This document shows, piece by piece, positions 35,740 through 44,841 of a stretch of DNA of 64,000 bases. Within the stretch, counting starts at the first letter, position 1. The number at the start of each line of letters is the position of its first letter. The stretch spans positions 62,001-126,000 of the forward strand of contig NZ_MCUN01000054.1 in NCBI RefSeq assembly GCF_002873455.1. The letters run 5' to 3'. Source of the stretch: Vibrio splendidus (lineage in GTDB: Bacteria; Pseudomonadota; Gammaproteobacteria; Enterobacterales; Vibrionaceae). The position numbers were made by a program, and so were the translations under genes. The notes below the pieces were generated by a model that saw nothing but the letters and a program-made list of their open reading frames with translations, made no database searches and was not told the origin of the DNA.

Positions 35740-36213
35740 ATGGAAAAGGTTCCAATGACAGTACGTGGCGCTCAGCAGCTACGTGACGAATTAGATCGCC
35801 TACTTAAGCTACGTCCTATTATTTCAGCAGCTATTGGTGAAGCACGTGAACTAGGTGACTTGAAAGAGAATGCAGAGTACCACGCCGCTCGTGAAGAGCA
35901 GGGTATCTGTGAAGCTCAAATTCGAGATATCGAATACAAGCTATCGTTAGCTCAGATCATCGATGTGACGCAGATGGACAATACGGGTAAGATTATCTTT
36001 GGTACGACAGTAACTCTGATCGACGTAGATACGGATGAAGAGTTCCGCTACCAAATCGTTTCTGAAGATGAAGCTGAAATCAAAACAGGCCGCATTTCGG
36101 TGAAATCACCAATTGCACGTGGTCTTATCGGTAAGATGGAAGGCGACGAAGTACTGATCTCTACCCCTGGTGGTGACAAGGACTTCGAAATCGACAAAGT
36201 AGAATATATCTAA
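35740..36213 (+). CDS. greA: Transcription elongation factor GreA
   Basis: This 157-residue factor binds the secondary channel of RNA polymerase and stimulates cleavage of backtracked RNA. The N-terminal antiparallel coiled coil (about 1-75) carries the acidic tip pair Asp-Leu-Lys-Glu in ELGDLKENAEYHAAREEQG, and the C-terminal globular domain (about 80-157) contains SPIARGLIGK and ends IDKVEYI. Length and sequence are as in E. coli. Confidence 0.97.
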   Translation: MEKVPMTVRGAQQLRDELDRLLKLRPIISAAIGEARELGDLKENAEYHAAREEQGICEAQIRDIEYKLSLAQIIDVTQMDNTGKIIFGTTVTLIDVDTDEEFRYQIVSEDEAEIKTGRISVKSPIARGLIGKMEGDEVLISTPGGDKDFEIDKVEYI

Positions 36214-36239
36214 TTGAATTTTCTTTGTTTCTGATAAGT

Positions 36240-36265
36240 AAAAAGGTCGCTAATGCGACCTTTTT
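36240..36265. terminator. Terminator after greA
   Basis: AAAAAGGTCGC (36240-36250) and GCGACCTTTTT (36255-36265) form an 11-bp perfect stem; symmetrical A/T ends let it serve the convergent yhbY too. Confidence 0.92.
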
Positions 36266-36338
36266 CGTTTCTCACGCTACACTAAAAGATAAGCACAGTT
36301 GCTTTCTTATTGTGGAGCTAGCTTGATGTCAAACTAGC

Positions 36339-36635
36339 TTATTTACGTGGAATCTCGATTTTACGTGCTTCCGACTGACGGAACAGTACTAGAACTTTAC
36401 CGATAGTCTGTACTTTTTCAGCTTTAGATTCGCGTACAATTGCATCGATAATCAGTTGCTTAGTCTCACGGTCTTCTGATGCAACTTTAATCTTGATCAG
36501 TTCGTGGTGGTCTAGAGCTAATTCGATTTCCGCTAGAACAGCTTCAGTAAGTCCATTTGCGCCCATTAGCACTACAGGTTTTAAACTGTGAGCTAGGCCC
36601 TTTAGATGCTGCTTTTGTTTGGTACTTAGGTTCAT
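36339..36635 (-). CDS. yhbY: Ribosome-associated RNA-binding protein YhbY (CRM domain)
   Basis: This 98-residue protein is a single CRS1/YhbY (CRM) domain that binds pre-50S particles. The typical GxxG-like segment is VVLMGANGLTEAVLAEI with the N-terminal KQKQHLKGLAHSLKPV. It is encoded opposite rlmE, another 50S maturation gene, with a 114-nt divergent spacer, the same order as in E. coli. Confidence 0.95.
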   Translation of the reverse strand: MNLSTKQKQHLKGLAHSLKPVVLMGANGLTEAVLAEIELALDHHELIKIKVASEDRETKQLIIDAIVRESKAEKVQTIGKVLVLFRQSEARKIEIPRK

Positions 36636-36749
36636 TACGCGGCCAATTTTATTTAGTATTAGGGTTGAAAAAACCTATTTTAACGCCATCTAAAGCTGAA
36701 GACTATAATTTATTCAGCAATTAGTACTTTCCTCCAATTTAGGTATCCA

Positions 36750-37379
36750 ATGAGTAAACAGAAACACTCGGCCAGTTCAGGCCGTTGGTTGAAGGAACAC
36801 TTCGACGACAAGTATGCAAACGAAGCAAGAAAAAAGGGCTATCGTTCGCGTGCTTATTTCAAAATGGAAGAGATTCAAACGAAAGACAAATTGCTGACTC
36901 CAGGGATGACCATTGTGGATTTGGGTGCAGCGCCTGGCGGTTGGTCTCAATATGCTGCTAAGATTATCGGAGACAACGGTCAAATCATTGCTTGTGACTT
37001 GTTACCTATGGATCCGATTGCTGGAGTGAGCTTTTTACAAGGCGATTTCCGAGAAGAAGCTGTGCTAGATGCCTTGTTGGAACGTATACAACCAAACATG
37101 GTTGATGTGGTGATGTCTGATATGGCACCTAATATAGCAGGCAACAATTCTGTGGATCAGCCAAGAGCTATGTATTTAGTTGAATTAGCTTTGGATATGT
37201 GTCGACAAGTTCTAGCTACCAATGGTAGTTTTGTTGTAAAAGTATTCCAAGGCGAAGGGTTTGACCAATATGTTAAGGACGTCCGTGAGATGTTTAAAAC
37301 AGTCAAAGTTAGAAAACCCGACTCTTCTCGAGCTCGCTCTCGTGAAGTGTTTATCGTAGCAACTGGTTACAAAGGTTAA
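36750..37379 (+). CDS. rlmE: 23S rRNA (uridine(2552)-2'-O)-methyltransferase
   Basis: This 209-residue FtsJ/RrmJ methylates the ribose of U2552 in the peptidyl-transferase A-loop. The catalytic K-D-K-E tetrad is visible as Lys38, Asp124, Lys164 and Glu199. The SAM loop is DLGAAPGGWSQ (57-67). The gene precedes ftsH by 98 nt; the gap contains two small hairpins (CTCTT/AAGAG inside GTTAAC repeats, 37375-37407; CTACAG/CTGTAG, 37415-37434), one overlapping the rlmE stop codon, and no T-run, so rlmE-ftsH read-through as in E. coli is likely. Confidence 0.96.
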   Translation: MSKQKHSASSGRWLKEHFDDKYANEARKKGYRSRAYFKMEEIQTKDKLLTPGMTIVDLGAAPGGWSQYAAKIIGDNGQIIACDLLPMDPIAGVSFLQGDFREEAVLDALLERIQPNMVDVVMSDMAPNIAGNNSVDQPRAMYLVELALDMCRQVLATNGSFVVKVFQGEGFDQYVKDVREMFKTVKVRKPDSSRARSREVFIVATGYKG

Positions 37380-37477
37380 CGATTCTCTTCCAAGAGTGAG
37401 AGTTAACAACATGGCTACAGGTTACAAACTGTAGTACCCTACCTTTAATTACAATTAGTTATCGAGAGGCTTACACC

Positions 37478-39463
37478 TTGAGTGACATGGCAAAAAATTT
37501 AATTCTGTGGCTTGTTATCGCGGTAGTGTTGATGTCGGTATTCCAGAGCTTCGGCCCTGGGGAAAGTAACGGCAGAGCACTAGATTACACCACGTTTGTA
37601 CAGGAAGTTGGCCAAGGCCAGATTCAAGACGCACAGTTCAATAACAGCGAAATCACTTTCACACGTCGTGGTGGTGGTTCTAAGTATGTAACTTACATGC
37701 CTGTTTATGATCAAAAGCTACTTGATGACTTAATTAATCAAAACGTAAAAGTTCAGGGTACACCACCTGAAGAGCAGAGCCTGCTTGGCACTATCTTCAT
37801 CTCATGGTTCCCAATGATCTTACTGATTGGTGTGTGGATTTTCTTCATGCGTCAAATGCAAGGCGGCGGCGGCGGTAAAGGCGCGATGTCTTTTGGTAAG
37901 AGCAAAGCTCGAATGATGAGTGAAGAACAAATCAAAACGATGTTTGCTGATGTTGCTGGTTGTGACGAAGCAAAAGAAGACGTGAAAGAGCTTGTAGATT
38001 ACCTTCGTGACCCAAGCCGTTTCCAAAAGCTGGGTGGTAAGATCCCGACAGGTATCCTGTTGGTCGGTCCTCCTGGTACTGGTAAGACATTGCTTGCAAA
38101 AGCAATTGCTGGTGAAGCGAAAGTACCGTTCTTTACTATCTCAGGTTCTGATTTCGTTGAAATGTTTGTTGGTGTTGGTGCATCTCGTGTGCGTGACATG
38201 TTCGAGCAAGCGAAGAAAGCAGCACCTTGTATCATCTTTATCGATGAAATCGATGCTGTAGGTCGTCAACGTGGCGCTGGTGTTGGTGGTGGTCACGATG
38301 AACGTGAACAAACACTTAACCAAATGCTGGTTGAGATGGATGGTTTCGAAGGTAACGAAGGTATTATTGTTATCGCTGCTACTAACCGTCCAGACGTACT
38401 AGACCCTGCATTACTTCGTCCTGGTCGTTTTGACCGTCAAGTTGTGGTAGGTCTACCTGATGTACGTGGTCGTGAACAGATTCTTAAAGTACACATGCGT
38501 AAAGTGCCACTATCAGGTGATGTTGAACCATCTCTGATTGCTCGTGGTACTCCAGGTTTCTCTGGTGCAGATCTTGCGAACCTTGTGAACGAAGCAGCAC
38601 TATTTGCAGCTCGTGGTAACAAGCGCAATGTATCGATGGTTGAGTTTGAACTTGCGAAAGATAAGATCATGATGGGTGCAGAGCGCCGTTCAATGGTGAT
38701 GTCTGAAGAAGTGAAAGAGTCAACGGCTTATCACGAAGCAGGCCACGCAATTGTTGGTCGTTTGGTACCTGAACACGATCCAGTGTACAAAGTATCAATC
38801 ATCCCACGTGGTCGTGCACTTGGTGTTACTATGTATCTACCAGAGCAAGATCGCGTAAGCATGTCTCGCCAACATCTAGAGTCAATGATTTCTAGCTTGT
38901 ATGGTGGTCGTCTTGCTGAAGAGCTTATCTACGGCAAAGACAAAGTTTCGACTGGTGCGTCTAACGATATCGAACGTGCAACTGATATTGCTCGCAAGAT
39001 GGTAACGCAGTGGGGCTTCTCTGAAAAACTAGGTCCTCTTCTATATGCTGAAGAAGAAGGCGAAGTTTTCCTAGGTCGTGGCATGAGCCAAGCGAAACAT
39101 GTTTCTGATGATACAACTCGACTTATCGATGAAGAAATTCGTATTCTTATCGACCGTAACTATGCTCGTGCGAAGCAGATTCTTGAAGAGAACATGGATC
39201 TCATGCACTCGATGAAAGATGCGCTGATGAAGTTTGAAACGATTGATGCTGGTCAGATTGATGACTTGATGGAACGTAAAGACGAGATTCGCGAGCCTGC
39301 TGGTTGGGGTGATCAAGCAAAAGCAGAACCTGCAAAGGAAGAAGCCAAGCCTGAAGCTGAAGTTAAATCTGAAGAACAAGCTAAAGCCGAACCAGAAGCT
39401 GAAGAGTCGAAAGTTGAAGAAGTTAAATCTGAATCAGATGATGCTCAAAACAAAGATTCTTAA
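37478..39463 (+). CDS. ftsH: ATP-dependent zinc metalloprotease FtsH
   Basis: This hexameric inner-membrane AAA protease degrades sigma-32, LpxC and damaged membrane proteins. Two helices (about 7-24 and 107-125) flank a periplasmic domain. Walker A is GPPGTGKT (197-204), Walker B CIIFIDEIDAVG, and the zinc site HEAGH (419-423). The acidic tail after about residue 610 is low-complexity (repeated AEPAKEEAKPEAEVKSE). I give the TTG start at 37478, because GAGAGG lies 8 nt upstream; ATG 37487 (E. coli-like MAKNLILW) has only a weak site. Length 661 from TTG. Confidence 0.96.
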   Translation: MSDMAKNLILWLVIAVVLMSVFQSFGPGESNGRALDYTTFVQEVGQGQIQDAQFNNSEITFTRRGGGSKYVTYMPVYDQKLLDDLINQNVKVQGTPPEEQSLLGTIFISWFPMILLIGVWIFFMRQMQGGGGGKGAMSFGKSKARMMSEEQIKTMFADVAGCDEAKEDVKELVDYLRDPSRFQKLGGKIPTGILLVGPPGTGKTLLAKAIAGEAKVPFFTISGSDFVEMFVGVGASRVRDMFEQAKKAAPCIIFIDEIDAVGRQRGAGVGGGHDEREQTLNQMLVEMDGFEGNEGIIVIAATNRPDVLDPALLRPGRFDRQVVVGLPDVRGREQILKVHMRKVPLSGDVEPSLIARGTPGFSGADLANLVNEAALFAARGNKRNVSMVEFELAKDKIMMGAERRSMVMSEEVKESTAYHEAGHAIVGRLVPEHDPVYKVSIIPRGRALGVTMYLPEQDRVSMSRQHLESMISSLYGGRLAEELIYGKDKVSTGASNDIERATDIARKMVTQWGFSEKLGPLLYAEEEGEVFLGRGMSQAKHVSDDTTRLIDEEIRILIDRNYARAKQILEENMDLMHSMKDALMKFETIDAGQIDDLMERKDEIREPAGWGDQAKAEPAKEEAKPEAEVKSEEQAKAEPEAEESKVEEVKSESDDAQNKDS

Positions 39464-39480
39464 TCGCTAAGCTATAAATT

Positions 39481-39507
39481 AAAACCCTGAGTACGCTCAG
39501 GGTTTTT
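39481..39507 (+). terminator. Terminator of ftsH
   Basis: AAAACCCTGAG (39481-39491) and CTCAGGGTTTT (39496-39506) pair perfectly with a T-run, 18 nt past the ftsH stop codon. Confidence 0.92.
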
Positions 39508-39553
39508 CTGTTTATAGCCCAAGGTGTTTTTTACTCTTTAAGACCTGCCTTTC

Positions 39554-40384
39554 ATGATATTAAAAGCAAATAATAAAACGCTCGTTTTAGACCGCCCACA
39601 TGTAATGGGTATCCTCAATGTCACGCCTGATTCTTTCTCTGATGGCGGAAAATTCAACTCATTAGGCAATGCATTGCTGCAAGCTGAACGAATGATTCAA
39701 GTCGGCGTTAGCATTATTGATATTGGTGGTGAATCGACTCGTCCTGGCGCTCCTGAGGTTTCTTTAGAAGAAGAGTTAGCTCGAGTTATTCCTGCAATTA
39801 AAGCGATTCGTGCCAAGTTTGATGTTTGGATCTCTATTGATACCAGTAAAGCAGAAGTGATGCGCCAAGCTGTTGAAGCAGGTGCTGATTTGATCAATGA
39901 TGTACGCGCTTTACAAGAGCCAGGTGCCCTACAAGCAGCCGCTGAGGCTAATGTTCCTGTTTGTTTGATGCACATGAAAGGTCAACCAAGAACCATGCAA
40001 GCTAGCCCAACTTACGATGATGTTCTAACGGATGTTGAAGCATTCCTGCAAGAAAGAGTGGAAGCTTGTGAGGCTGTAGGTATCTCAAAAGATCAGCTGA
40101 TTCTGGACCCTGGTTTTGGTTTTGGTAAAACCATTGAACACAATTACCACCTATTAGCGCACCTTGAAAAATTTCATACGCTTGGGTTGCCTATCTTGGC
40201 GGGGATGTCGAGAAAATCGATGATCTTTAAGCTACTGAATAAGGCTCCGGCAGATTGCATGGTAGCCAGTGTAACTTGCGCTACTATCGCAGCAATGAAA
40301 GGTGCACAAATTATTCGCGTTCACGATGTTGAAGATACATTGGAAGCGATGAAGATAATCGAAGTGATGAATAACAATCACTAA
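39554..40384 (+). CDS. folP: Dihydropteroate synthase
   Basis: This 276-residue TIM-barrel enzyme joins p-aminobenzoate to 6-hydroxymethyl-dihydropterin diphosphate in folate synthesis and is the sulfonamide target. Motifs: MGILNVTPDSFSDGG (about 18-32), GGESTRPGA (about 58-66) and the pterin-binding DPGFGFGKT. It is followed by glmM after 21 nt, the usual gammaproteobacterial pair. Confidence 0.96.
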   Translation: MILKANNKTLVLDRPHVMGILNVTPDSFSDGGKFNSLGNALLQAERMIQVGVSIIDIGGESTRPGAPEVSLEEELARVIPAIKAIRAKFDVWISIDTSKAEVMRQAVEAGADLINDVRALQEPGALQAAAEANVPVCLMHMKGQPRTMQASPTYDDVLTDVEAFLQERVEACEAVGISKDQLILDPGFGFGKTIEHNYHLLAHLEKFHTLGLPILAGMSRKSMIFKLLNKAPADCMVASVTCATIAAMKGAQIIRVHDVEDTLEAMKIIEVMNNNH

Positions 40385-40405
40385 TAATAATTAAGGAAAA
40401 TCAAT

Positions 40406-41746
40406 ATGTCTGATAAAAGACGTTACTTCGGCACAGATGGTGTACGTGGCAAAGTTGGCCAGTACCCGATTACACCTGATTTTGTTCTGAAGCTTGGCTG
40501 GGCTGCAGGTCGTGTTCTTGCAAAGCAGGGCACAAAGAAAGTGATTATAGGTAAAGATACTCGTATCTCTGGCTACATGCTTGAGTCTGCGTTAGAAGCT
40601 GGCCTTGCTGCTGCTGGTCTTCAGGCTACGTTTACAGGCCCAATGCCAACACCTGCAGTTGCTTACCTAACTCAAACTTTCCGTGCTGAAGCGGGGATTG
40701 TTATCTCTGCATCGCATAATCCATATTATGACAATGGCATTAAGTTCTTCTCTTCTGAAGGTACTAAATTGTCGGATGATATTGAGTTGGCTATCGAAGC
40801 TGAACTAGATAAAGATATCGAGTGCGTGGAATCTTCTGTATTGGGTAAAGCTGTACGCTTAAATGATGCAGCAGGCCGTTATATTGAATTTTGTAAAAGC
40901 ACATTTCCACACAAAATGACGTTAGCAGGAATGAAAATTGTGGTGGATTGCGCACATGGTGCGACTTACCACATTGCGCCAGCTGTGTTTAAAGAGTTGG
41001 GTGCTGAAGTGATTGCAATGGGTGTTGAGCCAAATGGTACTAACATCAACCACGAAGTGGGTGCGACGGATGTGCGAGCTCTGCAAGCTAAAGTACTTGA
41101 AGAAAAAGCGGCGTTAGGCCTAGGTTTTGATGGTGACGGTGACCGTATCATCATGGTTGATGAGCTAGGTAATAAGGTTGATGGTGACCAAATCGCTTAC
41201 ATCATAGCTCGTGATGCATTGCGTCGTGGTGAGTTGAAAGGCGGTGTTGTTGGTACGCTAATGACGAACCTTGGTATGGAAAATGGCCTTAAGCAATTAG
41301 GTATTCCATTTGTACGTGCTGCTGTTGGTGACCGTTACGTTATGGAGCAACTTCTTGCTAAAGGCTGGAAAATCGGTGCTGAAAATTCGGGTCACGTTAT
41401 CCTATTAGATAAAGTTACGACTGGTGATGCAATTGTTGCCGCACTTCAGGTTCTAGCTTCAGTAGTCGATAGCGAAATGACTCTTAATGAACTTTCTCAA
41501 GGTATGACGTTATATCCTCAAGTTCTAGAAAACGTTCGTTTCAGTGGTGATTCAAACCCATTAGAAGCAGAAGCGGTGAAAGCGGCGGTTGTAGAAGTAG
41601 AAGCTGAACTTGGCGAGAAAGGTCGTGTGCTATTACGTAAGTCTGGCACTGAGCCATTGCTGCGTGTCATGGTCGAAGGCGAAGATGCTGAGCTTGTTCA
41701 AGCGTCAGCGCTTAAGATCGCAGATGCAGTAAAAGCAAACTGCTAA
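40406..41746 (+). CDS. glmM: Phosphoglucosamine mutase
   Basis: This 446-residue enzyme converts GlcN-6-P to GlcN-1-P for UDP-GlcNAc synthesis. The phosphoserine loop is ISASHNP (Ser103, equal to E. coli Ser102), the metal loop DGDGDR, the sugar loop GAENSGH and the phosphate loop RKSGTEP. The Glu-Asn-Ser sugar loop separates it from the chitin-operon mutase (GGESSGG). Same operon as folP. Confidence 0.97.
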   Translation: MSDKRRYFGTDGVRGKVGQYPITPDFVLKLGWAAGRVLAKQGTKKVIIGKDTRISGYMLESALEAGLAAAGLQATFTGPMPTPAVAYLTQTFRAEAGIVISASHNPYYDNGIKFFSSEGTKLSDDIELAIEAELDKDIECVESSVLGKAVRLNDAAGRYIEFCKSTFPHKMTLAGMKIVVDCAHGATYHIAPAVFKELGAEVIAMGVEPNGTNINHEVGATDVRALQAKVLEEKAALGLGFDGDGDRIIMVDELGNKVDGDQIAYIIARDALRRGELKGGVVGTLMTNLGMENGLKQLGIPFVRAAVGDRYVMEQLLAKGWKIGAENSGHVILLDKVTTGDAIVAALQVLASVVDSEMTLNELSQGMTLYPQVLENVRFSGDSNPLEAEAVKAAVVEVEAELGEKGRVLLRKSGTEPLLRVMVEGEDAELVQASALKIADAVKANC

Positions 41747-41827
41747 TTTAACCTATTACTTAACAGGCGTACGAATAGGGCCTGTGATTAGAAGTGATTG
41801 AGTTAGATAACGATCAAGAGATATAAC

Positions 41828-41875
41828 GGTCAAAAGAGACGTAAATGAGTTTTGTGTCGCTTTTGACCTTTTTTT
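41828..41875 (+). terminator. Terminator of glmM
   Basis: GGTCAAAAGAGAC (41828-41840) and GTCGCTTTTGACC (41856-41868) pair with one mismatch, followed by seven T. The remaining ~160 nt before secG hold no other recognisable feature except its ribosome site. Confidence 0.88.
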
Positions 41876-42039
41876 AACCATTCGCTTGGTAAAGGCTTAT
41901 TTTTTAGCAAATTCCCCTTGTCAGCCATCGTCGCATTCGCTAGTATTGCTCGGCCTTCAGTTAGGAGGTCGCTAGCCTTGTTCTTAAAAATAGTTTTTTG
42001 AACGGCGCTGGCTCAACAATTAGGAACATAGGTGGAAAA

Positions 42040-42372
42040 ATGTTTACAGTTCTACTTGTGATTTACCTGTTGGCAGCGCTTGGTGTAATTGGCCTAGTGT
42101 TGATTCAACAAGGTAAAGGCGCAGATATGGGAGCCTCATTCGGTGCTGGCGCTTCAAACACTGTGTTTGGTGCTGGTGGCTCAGGAAATTTCCTTACCCG
42201 AATGACTGCAGTTTTTGCAACTACATTTTTTATCCTTAGCTTAGTGCTTGGTAATATGTCTACACATAAAACTGAGTCACAATGGATTGACCCGACTCAA
42301 GGTCAGGTAATTCAGCAAGCTGAAGATGCAGTGAGTGAAGTTCCGACGCAAGGCGACGAGATTCCACAATAA
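42040..42372 (+). CDS. secG: Protein translocase subunit SecG
   Basis: This 110-residue subunit of the SecYEG channel has two helices (about 3-22 and 53-73) with the conserved loop IQQGKGADMGASFGAGAS between them. The ATG at 42040 is preceded by GGTGGA and matches the E. coli start; the frame is open 14 codons further but these are not conserved. The C-terminal tail is polar. The gene lies directly before two tRNA genes, as in E. coli. Confidence 0.95.
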   Translation: MFTVLLVIYLLAALGVIGLVLIQQGKGADMGASFGAGASNTVFGAGGSGNFLTRMTAVFATTFFILSLVLGNMSTHKTESQWIDPTQGQVIQQAEDAVSEVPTQGDEIPQ

Positions 42373-42388
42373 GCTGCAAAGATTTGAT

Positions 42389-42473
42389 GCCGAGATGGTG
42401 AAATTGGTAGACACGCTAGCATGAGGTGCTAGTGCCTTAGGGTGTGAGGGTTCGAGTCCCTCTCTCGGCACCA
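42389..42473 (+). tRNA. leuU: tRNA-Leu (anticodon GAG)
   Basis: An 85-nt class II tRNA. The acceptor arms GCCGAGA and TCTCGGC pair, the anticodon loop ATGAGGT (42421-42427) gives GAG at 42423-42425, a long variable arm follows, and the T-arm is GAGGGTTCGAGTCCCTC. CCA is encoded (42471-42473). It is 16 nt after secG and corresponds to E. coli leuU at the same place. Confidence 0.97.
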
Positions 42474-42484
42474 TGTTTACAAAC

Positions 42485-42512
42485 TTGTAAAACATCTTGT
42501 TGGGCGTATAAT
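42485..42512 (+). promoter_or_regulatory. Promoter of tRNA-fMet and the nusA-infB operon
   Basis: TTGTAA (42485-42490), 16-nt spacer, TATAAT (42507-42512); the tRNA begins 15 nt later. It sits where E. coli has the metY promoter. Confidence 0.75.
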
Positions 42513-42526
42513 GCTCACAAGTCGGA

Positions 42527-42603
<77 letters not shown>

Positions 42604-42718
42604 ATTTCAATGCTATTATATAGCTTGTATTGGTAGCAAGTTTGCACAGTGTGAACCTCACTGTGAGTTAAGTGTGATATCGAATATGATGACACTTAAC
42701 ATATAAGGGTCCAGCAAC

Positions 42719-42746
42719 AAAAACCCCGGCTTATACGGGGTTTTTT
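42719..42746 (+). terminator. Terminator between tRNA-fMet and rimP
   Basis: AAAAACCCCG (42719-42728) and CGGGG with six T (42736-42746). Partial read-through would feed the rimP operon, as in E. coli. Confidence 0.9.
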
Positions 42747-42840
42747 GTTATCTAAGCATTTGTAAATGCCTTTAGATGATAATGTTTGCTTGGAATTTAA
42801 ATTGGGCTTTGAGCCCTTTTTTTGTTTCTGGAGTGGTTAA

Positions 42841-43296
42841 ATGACTGGTTTAGAAAGACAACTTACTGAAATGCTTGACGCTCCAGTAGCAGCATCAGGT
42901 TATGAGTTAGTTGGATTAGAATTTATTCGTGCTGGTGAGCACTCAACGCTACGTATTTACATCGATTCACCAAATGGTATCAATGTAGATGATTGCTCTG
43001 AGGTTAGTCACCAAGTAAGTGCCGTAATGGACGTTGAAGATCCAATTTCAGTGGCTTATAACCTTGAAGTGTCTTCACCAGGTTTAGAGAGACCACTGTT
43101 CAAAGCAGAGCATTACCAACAATTTATTGGTCACGAGGTAAGCATCGTTTTGAAAATGGCTGTCGGCAACCGTCGTAAATGGAAAGGTGATATCCAATCT
43201 ATCGAAGGCGAGACAGTGAAAGTATTGGTTGAAGGACAAGAAGAAGAATTCGTCCTGAGCAATATTGCGAAAGCTAACCTGATCCCTAAATTTTAG
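42841..43296 (+). CDS. rimP: Ribosome maturation factor RimP
   Basis: This 151-residue protein helps assemble the 30S subunit. The N-terminal alpha/beta domain (about 1-80) contains GLEFIRAGEHSTLRIYIDS and EVSSPGLERPL, the latter the family signature; the C-terminal SH3-like domain follows. It lies 35 nt before nusA. Confidence 0.96.
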   Translation: MTGLERQLTEMLDAPVAASGYELVGLEFIRAGEHSTLRIYIDSPNGINVDDCSEVSHQVSAVMDVEDPISVAYNLEVSSPGLERPLFKAEHYQQFIGHEVSIVLKMAVGNRRKWKGDIQSIEGETVKVLVEGQEEEFVLSNIAKANLIPKF

Positions 43297-43331
43297 TTCT
43301 CCTAGAGAGAAGAGCTTAAGAGGCTAGATTA

Positions 43332-44819
43332 ATGAACAAAGAAATTTTGGCGGTAGTAGAAGCTGTTTCAAATGAGAAAGCAGTTCCTCGTGAGCGTATT
43401 TTTGAAGCGCTTGAAATCGCGCTTGCAACGGCAACAAAAAAGAAAAGCGAATTAGAAATTGAAGTTCGTGTAGAAATTGACCGTAAAACGGGTAATTTCG
43501 AAACTTTCCGCCGTTGGGAAGCTGTTGAGGAAGTTGAATTCCCAACAAAAGAAATCTCTATTGAAGCTGCAAAGTACGATGACCCAGAGATCGAACTTGG
43601 CGGTTTCATTGAAGATGATATCGAATCAGTAACGTTTGACCGTATTACGACTCAAACGGCTAAGCAAGTTATCGTACAGAAAGTACGTGAAGCTGAGCGC
43701 GCTCAGATCGTTGAACAGTTTATTGACAACGAAGGCGAGCTTGTAACTGGCGCAGTTAAGAAAGTTAACCGTGATACAGTTATTCTAGACCTAGGTAGTA
43801 ATGCTGAAGCGGTAATCCTTCGTGATGACCAACTTCCTCGTGAAAACTTCCGTCCAGGTGACCGTGTTCGTGGTCTTCTTTACGCAGTTAAACCAGAAGC
43901 TCGCGGTTTCCAGCTTTTTGTTACTCGTTCTAAGCCAGAAATGCTAGCTGAACTATTCCGCGTTGAAGTGCCTGAGATTGGTGAAGAGCTAATTGAACTT
44001 AAAGGTGCTGCACGTGACGCTGGTTCTCGTGCTAAAATCGCTGTGAAAACAAACGACAAACGTATTGACCCTGTTGGTGCGTGTGTTGGTATGCGTGGTG
44101 CACGTGTACAAGCTGTTTCTAATGATCTTGGCGGTGAGCGTATCGATATCGTTCTTTGGGACGATAACCCAGCTCAGTTCGTTATTAACGCAATGGCGCC
44201 TGCTGATGTTGCTTCAATCATCGTTGATGAAGATGCACACTCTATGGATATCGCTGTTGAAGCCGATAACCTGGCACAAGCGATTGGCCGTAGCGGTCAA
44301 AACGTACGTCTAGCTTCTCAACTAACTGGTTGGGAACTGAATGTAATGACTGTTGCTGATCTAGAGAAGAAGCACCAAGAAGAAGCTGTTGCTTCTATTG
44401 AAAACTTCATGAAGCATCTAGACATTGAAGAAGACTTTGCTCAAATGCTTGTTGAAGAAGGCTTCTCTACACTTGAAGAAGTTGCATACGTTCCTGTGAA
44501 CGAACTTCTTGAAGTAGACGGTTTAGACGAAGGTATCGTTGAAGAACTGCGTAACCGCGCAAAAGACGCACTGACTACTCTAGCGCTAGCGAAAGAAGAG
44601 ACTTTCGACGGTGTTGAGCCTGCTGAAGACTTACTTGCACTTGAAGGTCTTGAGCGTGAAATGGCTTACAAGCTAGCAGCAAAAGGCGTTGCGACATTGG
44701 AAGACCTAGCTGACCAAGGCGTTGATGAACTAGAAGGCATCGAAGACCTAACTGCAGAGCGAGCAGGCGAGCTGATTATGGCTGCGCGTAACATCTGTTG
44801 GTTCGGCGACGAAGAATAA
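43332..44819 (+). CDS. nusA: Transcription termination/antitermination factor NusA
   Basis: This 495-residue RNA-polymerase-associated factor has domains in order: NTD (about 1-130), S1 (about 135-200), KH1 and KH2 (about 205-345, with GACVGMRGARVQ and AIGRSGQNVRLA), and two acidic C-terminal repeats (about 360-425 and 435-495). The two repeats are the enterobacterial-type arrangement that binds the alpha subunit and lambda N-like partners. Operon with rimP and infB. Confidence 0.97.
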   Translation: MNKEILAVVEAVSNEKAVPRERIFEALEIALATATKKKSELEIEVRVEIDRKTGNFETFRRWEAVEEVEFPTKEISIEAAKYDDPEIELGGFIEDDIESVTFDRITTQTAKQVIVQKVREAERAQIVEQFIDNEGELVTGAVKKVNRDTVILDLGSNAEAVILRDDQLPRENFRPGDRVRGLLYAVKPEARGFQLFVTRSKPEMLAELFRVEVPEIGEELIELKGAARDAGSRAKIAVKTNDKRIDPVGACVGMRGARVQAVSNDLGGERIDIVLWDDNPAQFVINAMAPADVASIIVDEDAHSMDIAVEADNLAQAIGRSGQNVRLASQLTGWELNVMTVADLEKKHQEEAVASIENFMKHLDIEEDFAQMLVEEGFSTLEEVAYVPVNELLEVDGLDEGIVEELRNRAKDALTTLALAKEETFDGVEPAEDLLALEGLEREMAYKLAAKGVATLEDLADQGVDELEGIEDLTAERAGELIMAARNICWFGDEE

Positions 44820-44841
44820 TTCAGCAAGGAGAGAAAGCGGT